From positions 152,548,178 through 152,612,177 of the forward strand of contig NC_134085.1 in NCBI RefSeq assembly GCF_000715075.1: a stretch of DNA of 64,000 nucleotides. Direction: 5' to 3'. Shown here one piece after another: positions 1-11,400 of the stretch (positions within the stretch are counted from its first letter, which is position 1; every line of letters starts with the position of its first letter). The translations under genes were made by a program, and so were the position numbers. The notes under the pieces were generated by a model. The model saw only the letters and a program-made list of their open reading frames with translations. It was not told the DNA's origin and made no database searches. The stretch comes from Nicotiana tabacum (taxonomy: Eukaryota > Streptophyta > Magnoliopsida > Solanales > Solanaceae).

Positions 1-386
1 AGTTTGTGATATCTTTTTAAGTTTATTTTCAATTTAGATCAGGCTTTGAACATCGTGTATCTCAAGGTCTTTGCTGATGCAAAGATGTTGATAGTCATAG
101 AAATGCATCAACTTGAATTGCTTGTTTTTCTTCAACGACAGCTATAGATATTTTTTACAGTTTCAAGTTAATCTGGAAAAGTCATCAAATGATGCTGATG
201 GTGATCCTTTTAAATGCACCCAACTGTTGACGGTTCATAATATTTGCTTGTCACATACGCTATTGTTATTAGTTCTGGTATATAGAAGTTATGGCTTCTA
301 ATTGGTCACCTTGGATATATTCTGCAGTTGGCTCATTAATTAAAAAAAACAGCTTTTAACATGTTAATGTTGCTTATATTCTGCAG
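1..386. other. probable intron of the transporter gene
   Basis: No coding exon could be recognised here. The acceptor CTGCAG at 381-386 leads directly into the first supported exon of the transporter, so this stretch is most simply the 3' part of one of its introns. The short open frames inside it have no recognisable protein motif. Confidence 0.5.
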
Positions 387-3300
387 TCAGCTACATTTAG
401 TGGAATTTCTTGGTATGACTTGTCTTCGGTGCAACTTGGTCTCGTTGTAAGTCTTCCCTTTTCTTGTAAATCATATGTGCCTTCTTCTGTCAGAGCTTCG
501 GAAAGATCTTATGTTTGCTGATTGTCACAGACTAGTGGCTCACTGTATGGTGCTTTAATTGGCTCAGCCGTTGCTTTCAAAATTGCTGACTGGCTTGGTT
601 AGTTTTTCTATTGATCACAATTGGTGTCACATTTCAAATTGTGACTGAAACTACTTAATTAATTTGCAGGGAGAAGAAGGGAGTTGATTGTGTCTGCTTT
701 GTTCTATTTTGTTGGAGCTCTGGTAACAGCATTTGCTCCTGTCTATGTTATTATGGTAATTGGGCGCCTGCTGTATGGTGTAGGAATTGGACTGGTAAGA
801 TACTGCAACGTCTTTAACCTTCTCTTTCCATTTTATTTTTTCTACCAGGGGTCTTCATATTTTCACCTTTGAATTGAGATGGTGCATTCTCAGGCACGTG
901 AGTCCTTCCACTTGTTTATATCTCCTTTAAAAGTTGTCTACTGTTTACCATTTTCTTTATTCTCTGAGGTGTCTTTCTACTTTCCCTGAACTCTACCTGG
1001 TGCTTTCACATACATGAACCTCTCCCTTCTATTGTTCTTCTTTATGAGTTGTCTCCTGATTATACTCCTGAACACAGAAATGCACTCTTTTATCTTCCTT
1101 TCTTCCTGTTTGATTTGGCGAGGCAACAATTACAGTAGGCCATCAAGGTCAAGTCAAGAATTAAGGAGTAGTAACCGGAAAAGTATTTCGGGAATCTACT
1201 TCTTTTTAAAGACCCAACTTGCAAACTGATTGCTCCATTTTCTCCTTCTGTTCCATGGTAGGCAATGCATGCTGCTCCCATGTACATTGCTGAAACGGCT
1301 CCAAGCCAGATACGAGGACAGCTGATTTCTCTTAAGGAGTTCTTCATAGTTTTTGGGATGCTAGTAAGTACTACATACTTGACTGAAAATTCTGGTTGGT
1401 CTATACGGCCATTAATGTAGAGGAAGTTGCACTTTGGATCTATAAGTATATTTCATGGTATTATTATTTGTTGTACTGGGCTCTTTTCAAGTGTGGAAAG
1501 CTGTCATTTGTAGGTTGGATATACAGTTGGAAGCCTTCTGGTAGAAACTGTTGCTGGTTGGCGATATATGTATGGAGTTAGTGCCCCTTTAGCAGTTATT
1601 ATGGGAATTGGAATGTGGTGGCTTCCTTCGTCGCCCAGGTGGATTCTTCTATGTGCTATACAGGGGAAGGGTGAGTTGCAGGGTTTAAGAGAGAAGGCCA
1701 TATGTTGCTTGTGCCAGCTTAGGGGAGCAGCAATTGGTGATTCAGCACCTCGTCAAGTAGATGACATTCTGTCCGAGCTTTCGCAGCTAAGCGAAGAAAA
1801 AGAGGCTACAATAGGTGAAATGTTGCAAGGAAAATGCTTGAAAGCCCTAACAATTGGTGCTGGACTAATCTTGTTTCAACAGGTAACTATATAACTAATA
1901 GCTTCATTACCATTCCACTAACAATGATCTAACTGTGTGCTCACATCTTTTGCTTTCCACTTGGCAGATAACTGGGCAACCAAGTGTCTTGTATTATGCT
2001 GCAAAAATTTTTCAGGTACACTTGCGAAATAGGTGAAGGTTGCTAAATGCTAATGCTGTTCTTATATCACTTTCTCTTTTTCGCGCCATTCTAACTTATC
2101 ATACAATGACAGGATGCTGGATTTTCTGCAGCAGCTGATGCTACAAGAGCTTCGGTTTTCCTTGCGCTGTTGAAGGTGGTTTCTTGAGGGAGATCGTTTT
2201 CTTTCTCTTTCTCTTTTAACCTTGTTCTTACCTGGAAAAGAATGAAAAAAACAAGATGTCCACTCAGGTGGTAAAGGACACTGTTTTAAGTAATACGTAT
2301 TATTTTTGGTAATGTCAATTTGCAACTTCCTGTGGTGTTAAGTGGATAAAATACTTGCATTCGAGGTTTGTTCAGAACATCTTTGCAAAGTTGATGCAGC
2401 AACACTCATTGATGTAGAAATAATGATAATAGTCGTACTAGTCTAGCTTTTCCTTTTGGCTTTGCTTCCTCTGTGGCTCTGTGCTAGTTATCCTGTTTGC
2501 TTTTATGGGATATTGCTGCTAGTTTCAGTTAACTTTTGCTACAGCATTAGAATGACCCTACGGTTCCTTTTTTCTCACCATGTTCAGCTCATTATGACTG
2601 GAGTAGCAGTTGTAGTTGTTGATAAGCTTGGGAGGAGGCCTCTGCTTCTTGGAGGTGTGTCTGGGATTGTAAGTGCTACACCCTCTGTTTCATTTTATAT
2701 GTTTGACTGGACAACTGAGTGTTAGATGTTAATTTGACTTGTGTATAGAGGTAGTAAAAAGTATTAAATTAATGGTATCTGGTTTGAAAAACATTACTAT
2801 ATATTTAAATGTATTGGAATTCTAGAGAGTAGTGAAACTCTGTATTAAATGATATTTGAAGGAGAGTCTTGGCGTAACTGGTAAAGTTGTTGCCATGTGA
2901 TCAGGAGGTCACGGGTTTGAGCCGTGGAAACAACCTCTTGAAGAAATGCAGGGTAAGGTTGCGTACAATAGACCCTTGTGGTACGGCCCTTCCCCGGACC
3001 CCGCGCATAGCAGGAGCTTAGTGCACCGGGCTGCGCTTCGCTTTGATATTATTAATGGAATGTTGTCAAACATTCAGGACCGTGTCAAAATGAGAAGTGT
3101 CATGTAAATTGAAATGGAGTGAGTATTAATTATATTAGTTTATGATTTCGTGGATTTGACAGGTTTAACCTAAGATAACTTACTTCCAAAGAAGCAACTT
3201 CACAACAATCAATGTTAATTTTACTGAAGCTCCCACAAATCATGTATTCTCTGCAGGCAATATCACTTTTCCTCTTGGGATCATATTACACTTACCTGGG

Positions 3301-6192
3301 TAATGTACCAGCCGTGGCTGTTACTGCCCTGCTACTGTATGTTGGCTGTTACCAGGTAATTCAAGCTTTATTTCTTTCAATATTTGTGCTTGAAAGTGCT
3401 ACAATAGATTTGTTTGAGTGAGTCCAACTTTTGGCTATACAGTGCGAATGACATCATGATTTTTTACACATTTTATTAGCTGCAGTAACTGTAGATTTGT
3501 GTTATCTTTTGAAGAGTAAGCAACAACCTTTGCTCATCTTTAACCCCGCTGGTATAATGAAAATTATTTCTTTGGACATTGTGAATGTCCGCTACTTTAA
3601 AAATTCAGTGGACCGTGAAAATAGTCAAATCTTATTGGTAACTGGGATTGAAACGGTTTGTTGGGAGAAGCTTCTTCTTTTAATTGATCTTATACTAGCA
3701 GAGCTTATGAAAAGGAAAAAGGTAGGAGATCCTTTTGACTGTTACACACCATCGTTTCACAGATCTTGAAATTAGGTCATAGATCAGTAGAAGAAAAAGC
3801 ATCTGAAAATTATTCACTGGGGTACTAGAAAGTAATTTTTAATCCAGCATTGGCTTACCTAAGAATTATGTTATAGGAATAAAAGAAGGAAAGTTGGGGC
3901 TTTGTTGAGTATGTTTCCATGAGTTCGTGCCAAAATCATAGTCTCCCTCGAATCTTTCTCTCGCTAGTCTTTTGTGTATCAATTGAAGTTCTGACAAATC
4001 TTTTCTATTATTAATCTGCTATGTATATGTCCATGTCCAAAAAGTGAAGAACATTTGGACGAAGGGTCTGTAAGACTTCTTGCATTCTTTTCTGAGGTAC
4101 TAATTTGCAAGAGGTTGAAAATCTAAAATAGTAGTACTTCCTGGATTGTTCCCAAAAGAAGTGAAGTCTTGGACATACTTTTTGAGAGAAGAAACAAATA
4201 AAAAGGAAAAATGAAAGAGTTTACTATGGTGTATTGTCAGTTCCAAGATAACATCAGCAGTTATTTCTGTGATTTTCTGTGTTTTTTAGGTTTTAGGAAT
4301 TTTTTGTAAAATATTATAGCCTATGGTTTTCTAAACGACCCTCTTGCCTTTTTTCATTTCTTCTTTTGTCTTAATTATAACATTCCTTGAGCCACCAAAA
4401 AAAATAAAAAATTCTACGACATCTCTATCCAGCTTCTTTTGTTTTTTGAGCTAGACCAAGTATTGCTCTGACATTTTGAAGTCATCTTTTGCAGTTATCA
4501 TTTGGTCCAATTGGTTGGTTGATGATCTCAGAGATCTTTCCCTTGCGCGTTAGAGGTCGAGGGTTGAGTATTTCAGTTCTTGTGAATTTTGGTGCAAATG
4601 CACTAGTGGCATTTGCTTTTTCTCCTCTTCAGGTACCGAAAACTCTTTAATTTTCTAAATGGTTATTTTTGCTAAATGGTCTGTTATAGAATTCCCTTAA
4701 AAGCAACGTGAGGCATGCTATTGTCAATTCGTTCGAGGATTTTTTTTAATTATTATTTTAAGCCTAATCTTGATAAGATAAGAGATGAAAAGGATAGAGG
4801 GTGTTAAGGAATATAGCATATGACTTTCCAAGAGTACCAATTTCAAATATCTGGTTTTACCCTCTATCCGGGAAGAAAAGGATAGAGGGTGAAACCAGAG
4901 GCTTGAAATTAGTACTCTTGGAAAGTCGTATGCTGTATTCCTTTATCATACAGAATTAATAGTATCCATTTAAGATGCAATTAAGGCGTCTCTTTTGCCT
5001 GTCATGCATAGGATTAAAATATTTTGTTTTATCCTGGAATATCTTCAAGCTTATTATGTATTTGAATGTGCAGATATTGTACACCCTCTAGTTCTAACAG
5101 ATTGTATTCTAAATAGTTAAGTTAATGATTTGACAATAGTGGGTCTATTAGGTGCTAATTCTGGTACTATCTCATGGTCAGAGTACATCTTCTTCTGCTG
5201 ATTAGAATCTGTGTTAGTGGTTGAGCTTTCGGACTTCACTTGTCTTTTTTATTTTGGAAATTCTCTCAAAAGAACACATAAATTGAGTAGCGATTACAAT
5301 ATATTAATCAATCATACGTTAATCCAGAACTAATAGGGGTAGGTTACATGAATCTATTTTGGGGGCACATTTCAATTCAATAGTCAATACTGAATCAGGT
5401 TCTTCAATCTCTAAAAATTTACTAAATGGGGTTCTTAAAACTAGTTAAGCTCTAACTCTTACATTTGTCCCTGCACTAACTTACAAGTCTAATATGACTC
5501 CTGACAAACACCATAAGTGATTAAATGTACGAGTCCATCATGATACCGGATAAGATTAAGATTTTAGTAACAGTAACCGGATCGTGTGCATCAGAATTAA
5601 TATTAAGCAGAGGATTATTTTTCTTTGTTAGATTGAAGATGTATGAGGGACCAATAGAAGAACATAGTTAGCACCTTAAGGAATCATGGTTTATGATTGT
5701 TAAAGGATAAAAACCGTAGGGTATCCCCTACGCAAGTATAATTGCACTAGATAGTTTGGTCTAGCACCCAAATTCTTTATTGCTTGGAGACAACATAATT
5801 CCCACTGGTGAGTTTATATCATCTAGAAGTGGTGATGTAATTTGTTCAAACAAGTTTAAGTCATCTAGCTGTCCATCTTAAGTTGACAAGGTACTGGTGG
5901 ATTGAGTATTCAAGGCTATTCTACCCTTGTTCCATCATATGTTTCTTTTAAGTCTGGCATTATTTGGCCTTTGAAATGGATGTCATTTAAAAAAATCAAC
6001 TACGAGCCAGTAACAAATAGGTCTTTGAGAAACTATATTTTTTGTTACTCCTAATTGCAGGTCTTACTGGGGGCGGGAACTGTTTTCTTTATCTTTGGTG
6101 GCATAGCTGTTTTATCTCTTCTGTTCATCTTCTTCATCATACCAGAGACAAAAGGGCTTACTTTGGAAGAGATTGAGGCCAAATATCTCTAG
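387..6192 (+). CDS. XYLL2: D-xylose-proton symporter-like MFS transporter (XYLL2 type), 5' partial
   Basis: A major facilitator sugar transporter resembling Arabidopsis D-xylose-proton symporter-like 2, a predicted plastid envelope sugar/H+ carrier. Eleven exons join in frame with consensus splice sites: 387-446, 531-597, 670-794, 1262-1363, 1514-1882, 1968-2015, 2113-2175, 2588-2668, 3257-3355, 4495-4632 and 6061-6192 (TAG). They encode 427 residues; the family has about 500, so roughly 75 N-terminal residues, including any transit peptide, lie upstream of the window. Sugar-porter signatures are present in order: WLGRRRE after TM2, GRLLYGVGIGLA, YIAETAPSQIRG, LPSSPRW at the end of TM6, QQITGQPSVLYY in TM7, DKLGRRP, and the terminal PETKGLTLEEIE. 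No stop or frameshift was seen, so the gene looks functional. The substrate is inferred from the family name only; it could also carry another hexose or pentose. Confidence 0.93.
2861..3050 (+). mobile_element. tRNA-derived SINE in a transporter intron
   Basis: A pol III type A box TGGCGTAACTGG (2870-2881) and a B box GGTTTGAGCC (2914-2923) stand about 32 bp apart, followed by a non-tRNA body containing TTCCCCGGACCC and AGCTTAGTGCACCGGGCTGC, hallmarks of the Au/SolS type SINEs of Solanaceae. TGATATT occurs just before the element and again at its 3' end (3044-3050), a possible short target-site duplication. It lies in the sense orientation of the host gene. Confidence 0.8.
4805..4945. repeat. 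intronic foldback with arms of about 65 bp
   Basis: The segment 4805-4869 is repeated as its reverse complement at 4880-4945 with few mismatches and a loop of about 10 bases. The arms begin with TAAGGAATA and meet at CCCTCTATCC / GGATAGAGGG. It lies in the last intron of the transporter gene and would form a long hairpin in the pre-mRNA. It may be a compact MITE or a young small-RNA hairpin. The sequence AAAGGATAGAGGGTG occurs once more just upstream (from about 4789). Confidence 0.7.
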
Positions 6193-6819
6193 AACAGATC
6201 GGACTAGTTCATTTCCGTACTTGAATTTGTCTCCTTGTCACAGTACCCGGGGCAATCAAGTTGTTTGTAAATGCTCCTACACCAGTATACGAAATGGAGG
6301 GCTTGTGATTAGCCTAGTTGTGTATTGCATCATAAATGTATTATTGTCATTAATAATGGGTCACTATTTTGTACAAAAAGAGAAATATGGCAAGAATATT
6401 GTTCTAATGTGTTGTTTATCTTGATCCCCACTTTGGACATTCTTTCAGCATAAGTATATTCTCGAATGTTTCGGTGTACTTTTCTCTATTGCCGTTGTCG
6501 TATCTACCATTCATAAGATGTTATATCTTGAATATTTTGGATTGGTGAATTTTTCATTTTAAAAAGAGATCATAATAACTTAATGAACTAAACTAAAATG
6601 GTCAAAAAAACGCAGAGGCTATTATTTGCTTTTAGCTGCGGGAAATATTGTTTCGACCAAACCATATGCAATAGGGAGTGCCATGATGATTAATGACAGA
6701 AGTCTTTCTGTATTAAAAACATTTATCATTTTTGTTAATAGAAATTTAATTCGATCACAGATTACGTTTAAGTTTTACCTAAATTTAATACCCAAAAGCT
6801 ATAAAATACAGAAGTTTAA
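6193..6819. other. 3' UTR and intergenic DNA
   Basis: Downstream of the transporter stop codon. AT-rich, with no further conserved reading frame; the short open frames here show no motif. The transporter polyadenylation region is probably around 6330-6560. Confidence 0.5.
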
Positions 6820-7677
6820 GAGCCCGTTTGGATTAGCTGATATAATGTAGCTGATAAACATTAGGTGCTGATACTTATTTAATAAATAAGCAGTTACGTG
6901 TTTGGATACAAGTGCTGAAATTGATAATAAGCTGCTGCAGTATTTGATAAAAGAAAGTGTTGATAAGATTAAAATGATTTAAATAACCTTATAATTGTTT
7001 ACACTTATAAGAGCGTAATTTCTTCAAAATTTTAGATTCCAGACCGATTCAAATACAAAATATTCTATTTGTCATTTTATTTTAAATACAACTATGCTTA
7101 GATAAATAATTTTTATGATAAATATAATTTATTTTATGATAAGCATATAATTATAAGTTATAATAATTAATAAAGTGACAAAAATTTCTCAGTAAAAAAT
7201 AAACCTAAATAGGACAAAATATTTGAAGAGAAACAAACACTATCTTCATCACCACAACACTTAGAAAGCAATACACCAAAAATTTTGATATGTCCTCATT
7301 TATTACATACAGTTCAAAGATTAATGCACATACACATAGATACAAATATGCAATGGAATAGAGAATTTGCTTCTCTTAAATAGTCAATGAGAATTCAAGA
7401 CTTGAAGAGGTGGGGGTTTAGGTTGAAACAATACTTGAGGCCGTGAGTATTGATGTAAGAGTTTTTTTCTAAAAAAGAATATTTTAAGGATAAAATAGTA
7501 AAAATCTTGGTCAAACTTAAAGTGCTTATAAGCTAAAAATTTCATAGATGGGGGTGACCAGCTTATGACTTTTGGCTTATTTTTGACTTATAAACACTGT
7601 TAACTTTATCAAACGCGTAGATAAGTCGAAAAGTGCTTATAAGCTAGACCAACTTATAAGCTTAGCCAAACATCACC
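6820..7677. mobile_element. possible hAT-like non-autonomous element
   Basis: An AT-rich block opens with GAGCCCGTTTGGATTAGCT and closes with AAGCTTAGCCAAACATCACC, imperfect inverted ends sharing GTTTGG and TTAGC/CTAAGC. Words such as AAGTGCTTATAAGCTA recur inside. No coding capacity. The ends match the look of solanaceous hAT-type MITEs, but no clear 8-bp target duplication was found, so the boundaries are approximate. Confidence 0.35.
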
Positions 7678-7699
7678 AATCGAAAATCACTATTCATTA

Positions 7700-7948
7700 C
7701 TCCCTTCGTTTCAATTTATGTGAACCTGTTTGACTGGGCACTGAGTTTAATAAAAAATGAAGACTTTTGGAATTTGTGGTCCTAAACAAGTCAAAAAGGG
7801 TCCCAGAGTATTTGTGTGGTTATAAAAACTTCTCATTAACGGTAAAATTATAAGTTTAAGCTAAATTGTTTCCAAATTTAGAAAGGGATCATTCTTTTTG
7901 GAACAACCCAAAAAGAAAATAGATTCACCTAAACTGGAACGCAAGGAG
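7700..7948. mobile_element. Stowaway-like (Tc1/Mariner) MITE
   Basis: A 249-bp element with terminal inverted repeats beginning CTCCCTTCGTTTCAATTTAT and ending with the imperfect complement GGAACGCAAGGAG, flanked by TA on both sides (7698-7699 and 7949-7950). The CTCCCTYCGTT terminus and TA target duplication are typical of Stowaway elements. There is no coding capacity. Its right TA is also the first two bases of the target duplication of the next element. Confidence 0.8.
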
Positions 7949-7957
7949 TATATTATT

Positions 7958-8040
7958 GCGAAAATCTCACTTTATAACTATTAAGTCCAAACTATTTACC
8001 TTTTAATACCCATGCCCAAACTATTTACCCTGCCTACCCA
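7958..8040 (+). repeat. left terminal inverted repeat of the MULE
   Basis: Begins GCGAAAATCTCAC. The motif AAACTATTTACC occurs twice (7989-8000 and 8018-8029), the second time followed by CTGCCTACCCA, which is the stretch shared with the other end. The 9-bp target duplication TATATTATT lies immediately outside at 7949-7957. Confidence 0.8.
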
Positions 8041-8405
8041 GTCGGCCCAATTTATTTACCCGGCCCCCATATTTCACGCGACCCAATCTACCCATCTCTC
8101 CTTATCTTCGATCCAGCCCACCTATTTCACCCGGCACAAGCTTCCCACGCTTTTCTTCGTTCTTTAACAGTTAACAAGTAGACTAGAGTACAGTTTCCAA
8201 ATCTCCATAGCTAACCGATGAGAACGCAAAATTCACCCACATTCGAGTTTTTAATTTTTTTTTTCGATTCCGTTCTATCTCTTCGTCTAGTACCTATTTT
8301 TGGGTGACATTTTTGCTTTGGGTGAAATTTTTGCTTCTGAAAGTACATTTTAGTGAAAGTGGGTTTTCAAAATCATAGGATTTTTGTGTTTTCCTTTGTA
8401 CTTTT

Positions 8406-11400
8406 GTGAATCAATGTCTATGGGTTGTTGTTTTCTCTATGGGTCGGAAGCATTGTGCGCGTAGATGGTGGCGCCATGGACAATATCATTCTTCAACACA
8501 AGTAGCTGCTGAATCCGTTGCCTCAGCCATGTCTGTTCCTAGTTTTTCCTTATTTTCTGATTCTCAGTCTCTATTTAGTCGTAACCCTAGCAGTAGTCAT
8601 GTTGAAAACACAACTGAAAATGTAGAATTAGAGGGTGGAAAAGGCAACAATATTAATGTTTCGTCAGTCGATGAAACTCCCTACCTGTCATTACCCGACA
8701 TAAATTCTGAACCAGTCATAGGAGGTGTTCCTGTGACTGATAAGGGAAAAGGTAAAGTTGTTGAGGATTCTGAGTTAGGGGGAAGCCGACGTGAATCCGT
8801 GCCTAAAATAGAGACTCAACCAGTAGATGTTGATTGTAGCGATGATTCTCAGTTAAAGAAGAAAAAAATTGGTATCGCACCCAAGAAGGTAATTTTCTTA
8901 CAATTATGATCTTTGAGATTTTTAATGTATAGTACATTGTTATTTTTTGATTTCCTGTTATGCTTTTGTATTAAATTATAGTTATAGTCAGTTGTGTTAA
9001 TTTTAATTGAATTCTATTTCTTCAAGTTCATTCTGTACATTTAAGAGAACTTTTGTAAATTTATTACAATTTCCATTTATTTGTTTATTCCATCTATCCG
9101 TTTCATCAATGTTCAGTGCGACGTAATAGTGTTTATAACTGTCAAAATCCATCACTAGATGATTAACTAAGAGAAAATCAAGTACCAACGAATTTTGAGT
9201 TTTTGGATGAAGTTCATTTGAGCTGTTCTATGTCTATGTTTCTGTGATATTAGCAAAATTTTAGGCCTATCATTCTTCTTAGAAGAAGTAAAAGATATCA
9301 TTTTGTATACATTGTGTTTGAGCGTGAAGGAATTGAGTGATCTTTTCTAGTATATTGTACAGACCAGTTAATTTGCAATAATGAGCTTGTTAATTTTGGA
9401 TGACATATTTTTCTTTGCTATTAGTTTCTCAATGATTTTGAATCAATATAGACAGATTAAATTAATGTTCTGTTTGAGGTTTAAAAAGGGTCACTGATTC
9501 AGTAGTTGTTGTAGTCAACCATATTTATTGAAGCCAGAGCTGCTCTGTGTGATTTCTGATTTTCAGCTTTGCATTAGATGGTTTTGTACATGATTTAGTA
9601 TTTAGCCAGTTGACAGTGATGTAGAGAAGCATGGAAGGAATGAGACCGTGTAAGTTACGAGTGCGGAATGAGCTTTTCTTTATAAGTGGCATTGTGTGGA
9701 TGGGGTCAATGGGCGAGAAGCACTGGTACTGTAGCATAAGTTCCTTGTCGAATATTAGCTATCTTGTAGTGCAATTTGATGTGAGTTTATGCTATTCTTT
9801 TACTTCCTTAGTAATCTCAAGAATATGCAAGATGAAAAGTATTTTGCATCCTCTAAAATATGTATTTGATAGAATAGTTTCCGGATACTGTAGATTTAAT
9901 AGCTAAGTTTCTTTTGGCTTTCCCTCCCTAGTAATATTGAATATGCATCTTCAAATGAAACAACTTAAAGTAAGTTTATGCATTGATGGTCACTTAGTAT
10001 TGCTGCAAATTGTTCCCACACTATTTTTCTTTTGTTTCCTTATAAGTAAAATTTGTAGTTGCCGGAAATTAGTCAGTAGAATTGTATACCCTGCTGGTAT
10101 ATTTATATGTCGTGTTGATATCATATGGTAGTTGTAATATTTTTAGTTGGTTTAGTTGCATTTTAAGTGAATTCTATTTCTGAAATTATCCTATATGAAC
10201 ATGTTTTGCAGTGTTGAGATTTCCTTGTGCCTATGGACTTAGATTATAAACCAAAGGTTGATTGGGATACCAACTGCCATGATATTCATCAATTGAAAGC
10301 AAATTTATCAAAGAGGCAACTTCGACTGTTTAAGAAAATATGCTTTGGCTATTTTTTGGATTTGCCACCAGTTATTGTGCAGATTTGGGTTATGCACTAT
10401 TTGCTTATTAGAGAAGTACATCATGAGGTGAAAAATGAGATGTGGTTTGTAGTGAATGATTCTAGGTTGCACTTTGGCTTGGGTGAATTTGCACTTGTTA
10501 CTGGGTTGAAATATAAGGGTGATACAAGTATAAAGAGCATAGCAGAGATAGGTTGATTTCAAAATATTTTGGGACTGCATCCGTGACATTTGCCCAACTA
10601 GCAGACTGTTTTAAGAAGAAGAAATGGGAAACAGATGATGATGCGTTGAAGATAGCAATTCTTTATTTTGTGAACAACTTCTTACTTCTCAACTTAAAAC
10701 AAAGGTTATTTCACGGTCTTACATTGACTTGGTTGAGTGCGGTGATTTTAGTAATTATCCCTGAGGTATAGATGTTTATAAAGCTACAATTGACTCGTGT
10801 TCCAACAAGTTTCAAGATAAGCCTTCTTTTTATAGACTCGGTGGCTTTCCGTTGGCTTTACAGACTTGGTTGTATGAATGTTGCCCAAGTTTGGATGGTC
10901 ACTTTGCTGATCATCTTGGAAACAAACTTTCACGAATTTTGAATTGGGTAGTCATGGGTCAAATACTGAATGAGCGAGTTGCTTTGCAAATGTGTAGCTT
11001 GCAACGCGAGCAGGTAATTTTCTCATAGTTTTATTGCCTCTCTTAATGTTTTGGTACAGTAGTTCAGTCACAGTTGTAGCAATATCCCAGTTCAGTGATA
11101 TACTCTGTTGGTATACATGTATACTATATTGGTATCATGTATACTATATCCCAGTTTAATGATATACTCTGTTGGTATACATGTATACTATATTGGTATC
11201 ATATGGTAATAAGGATCTTTTATCTTTCCATACTATAATATCATTTCTATTTCTAACTATTATGCTTAATAATTGCAGTTAAAGAACATCACCCCAACTG
11301 ATGATGAGAAGCAACTATTTGATGTGCGTGGTCTAAACTTTGAAATTGAAGTTGAGTGCACTGACAGTCAGCTCGATAGCTTTCAGGTTTTTGGCACTCA

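Noticed and set aside
2861..3050. tRNA gene
   Set aside because: A and B boxes are present but the body continues as a SINE and no tRNA fold or acceptor stem closes.
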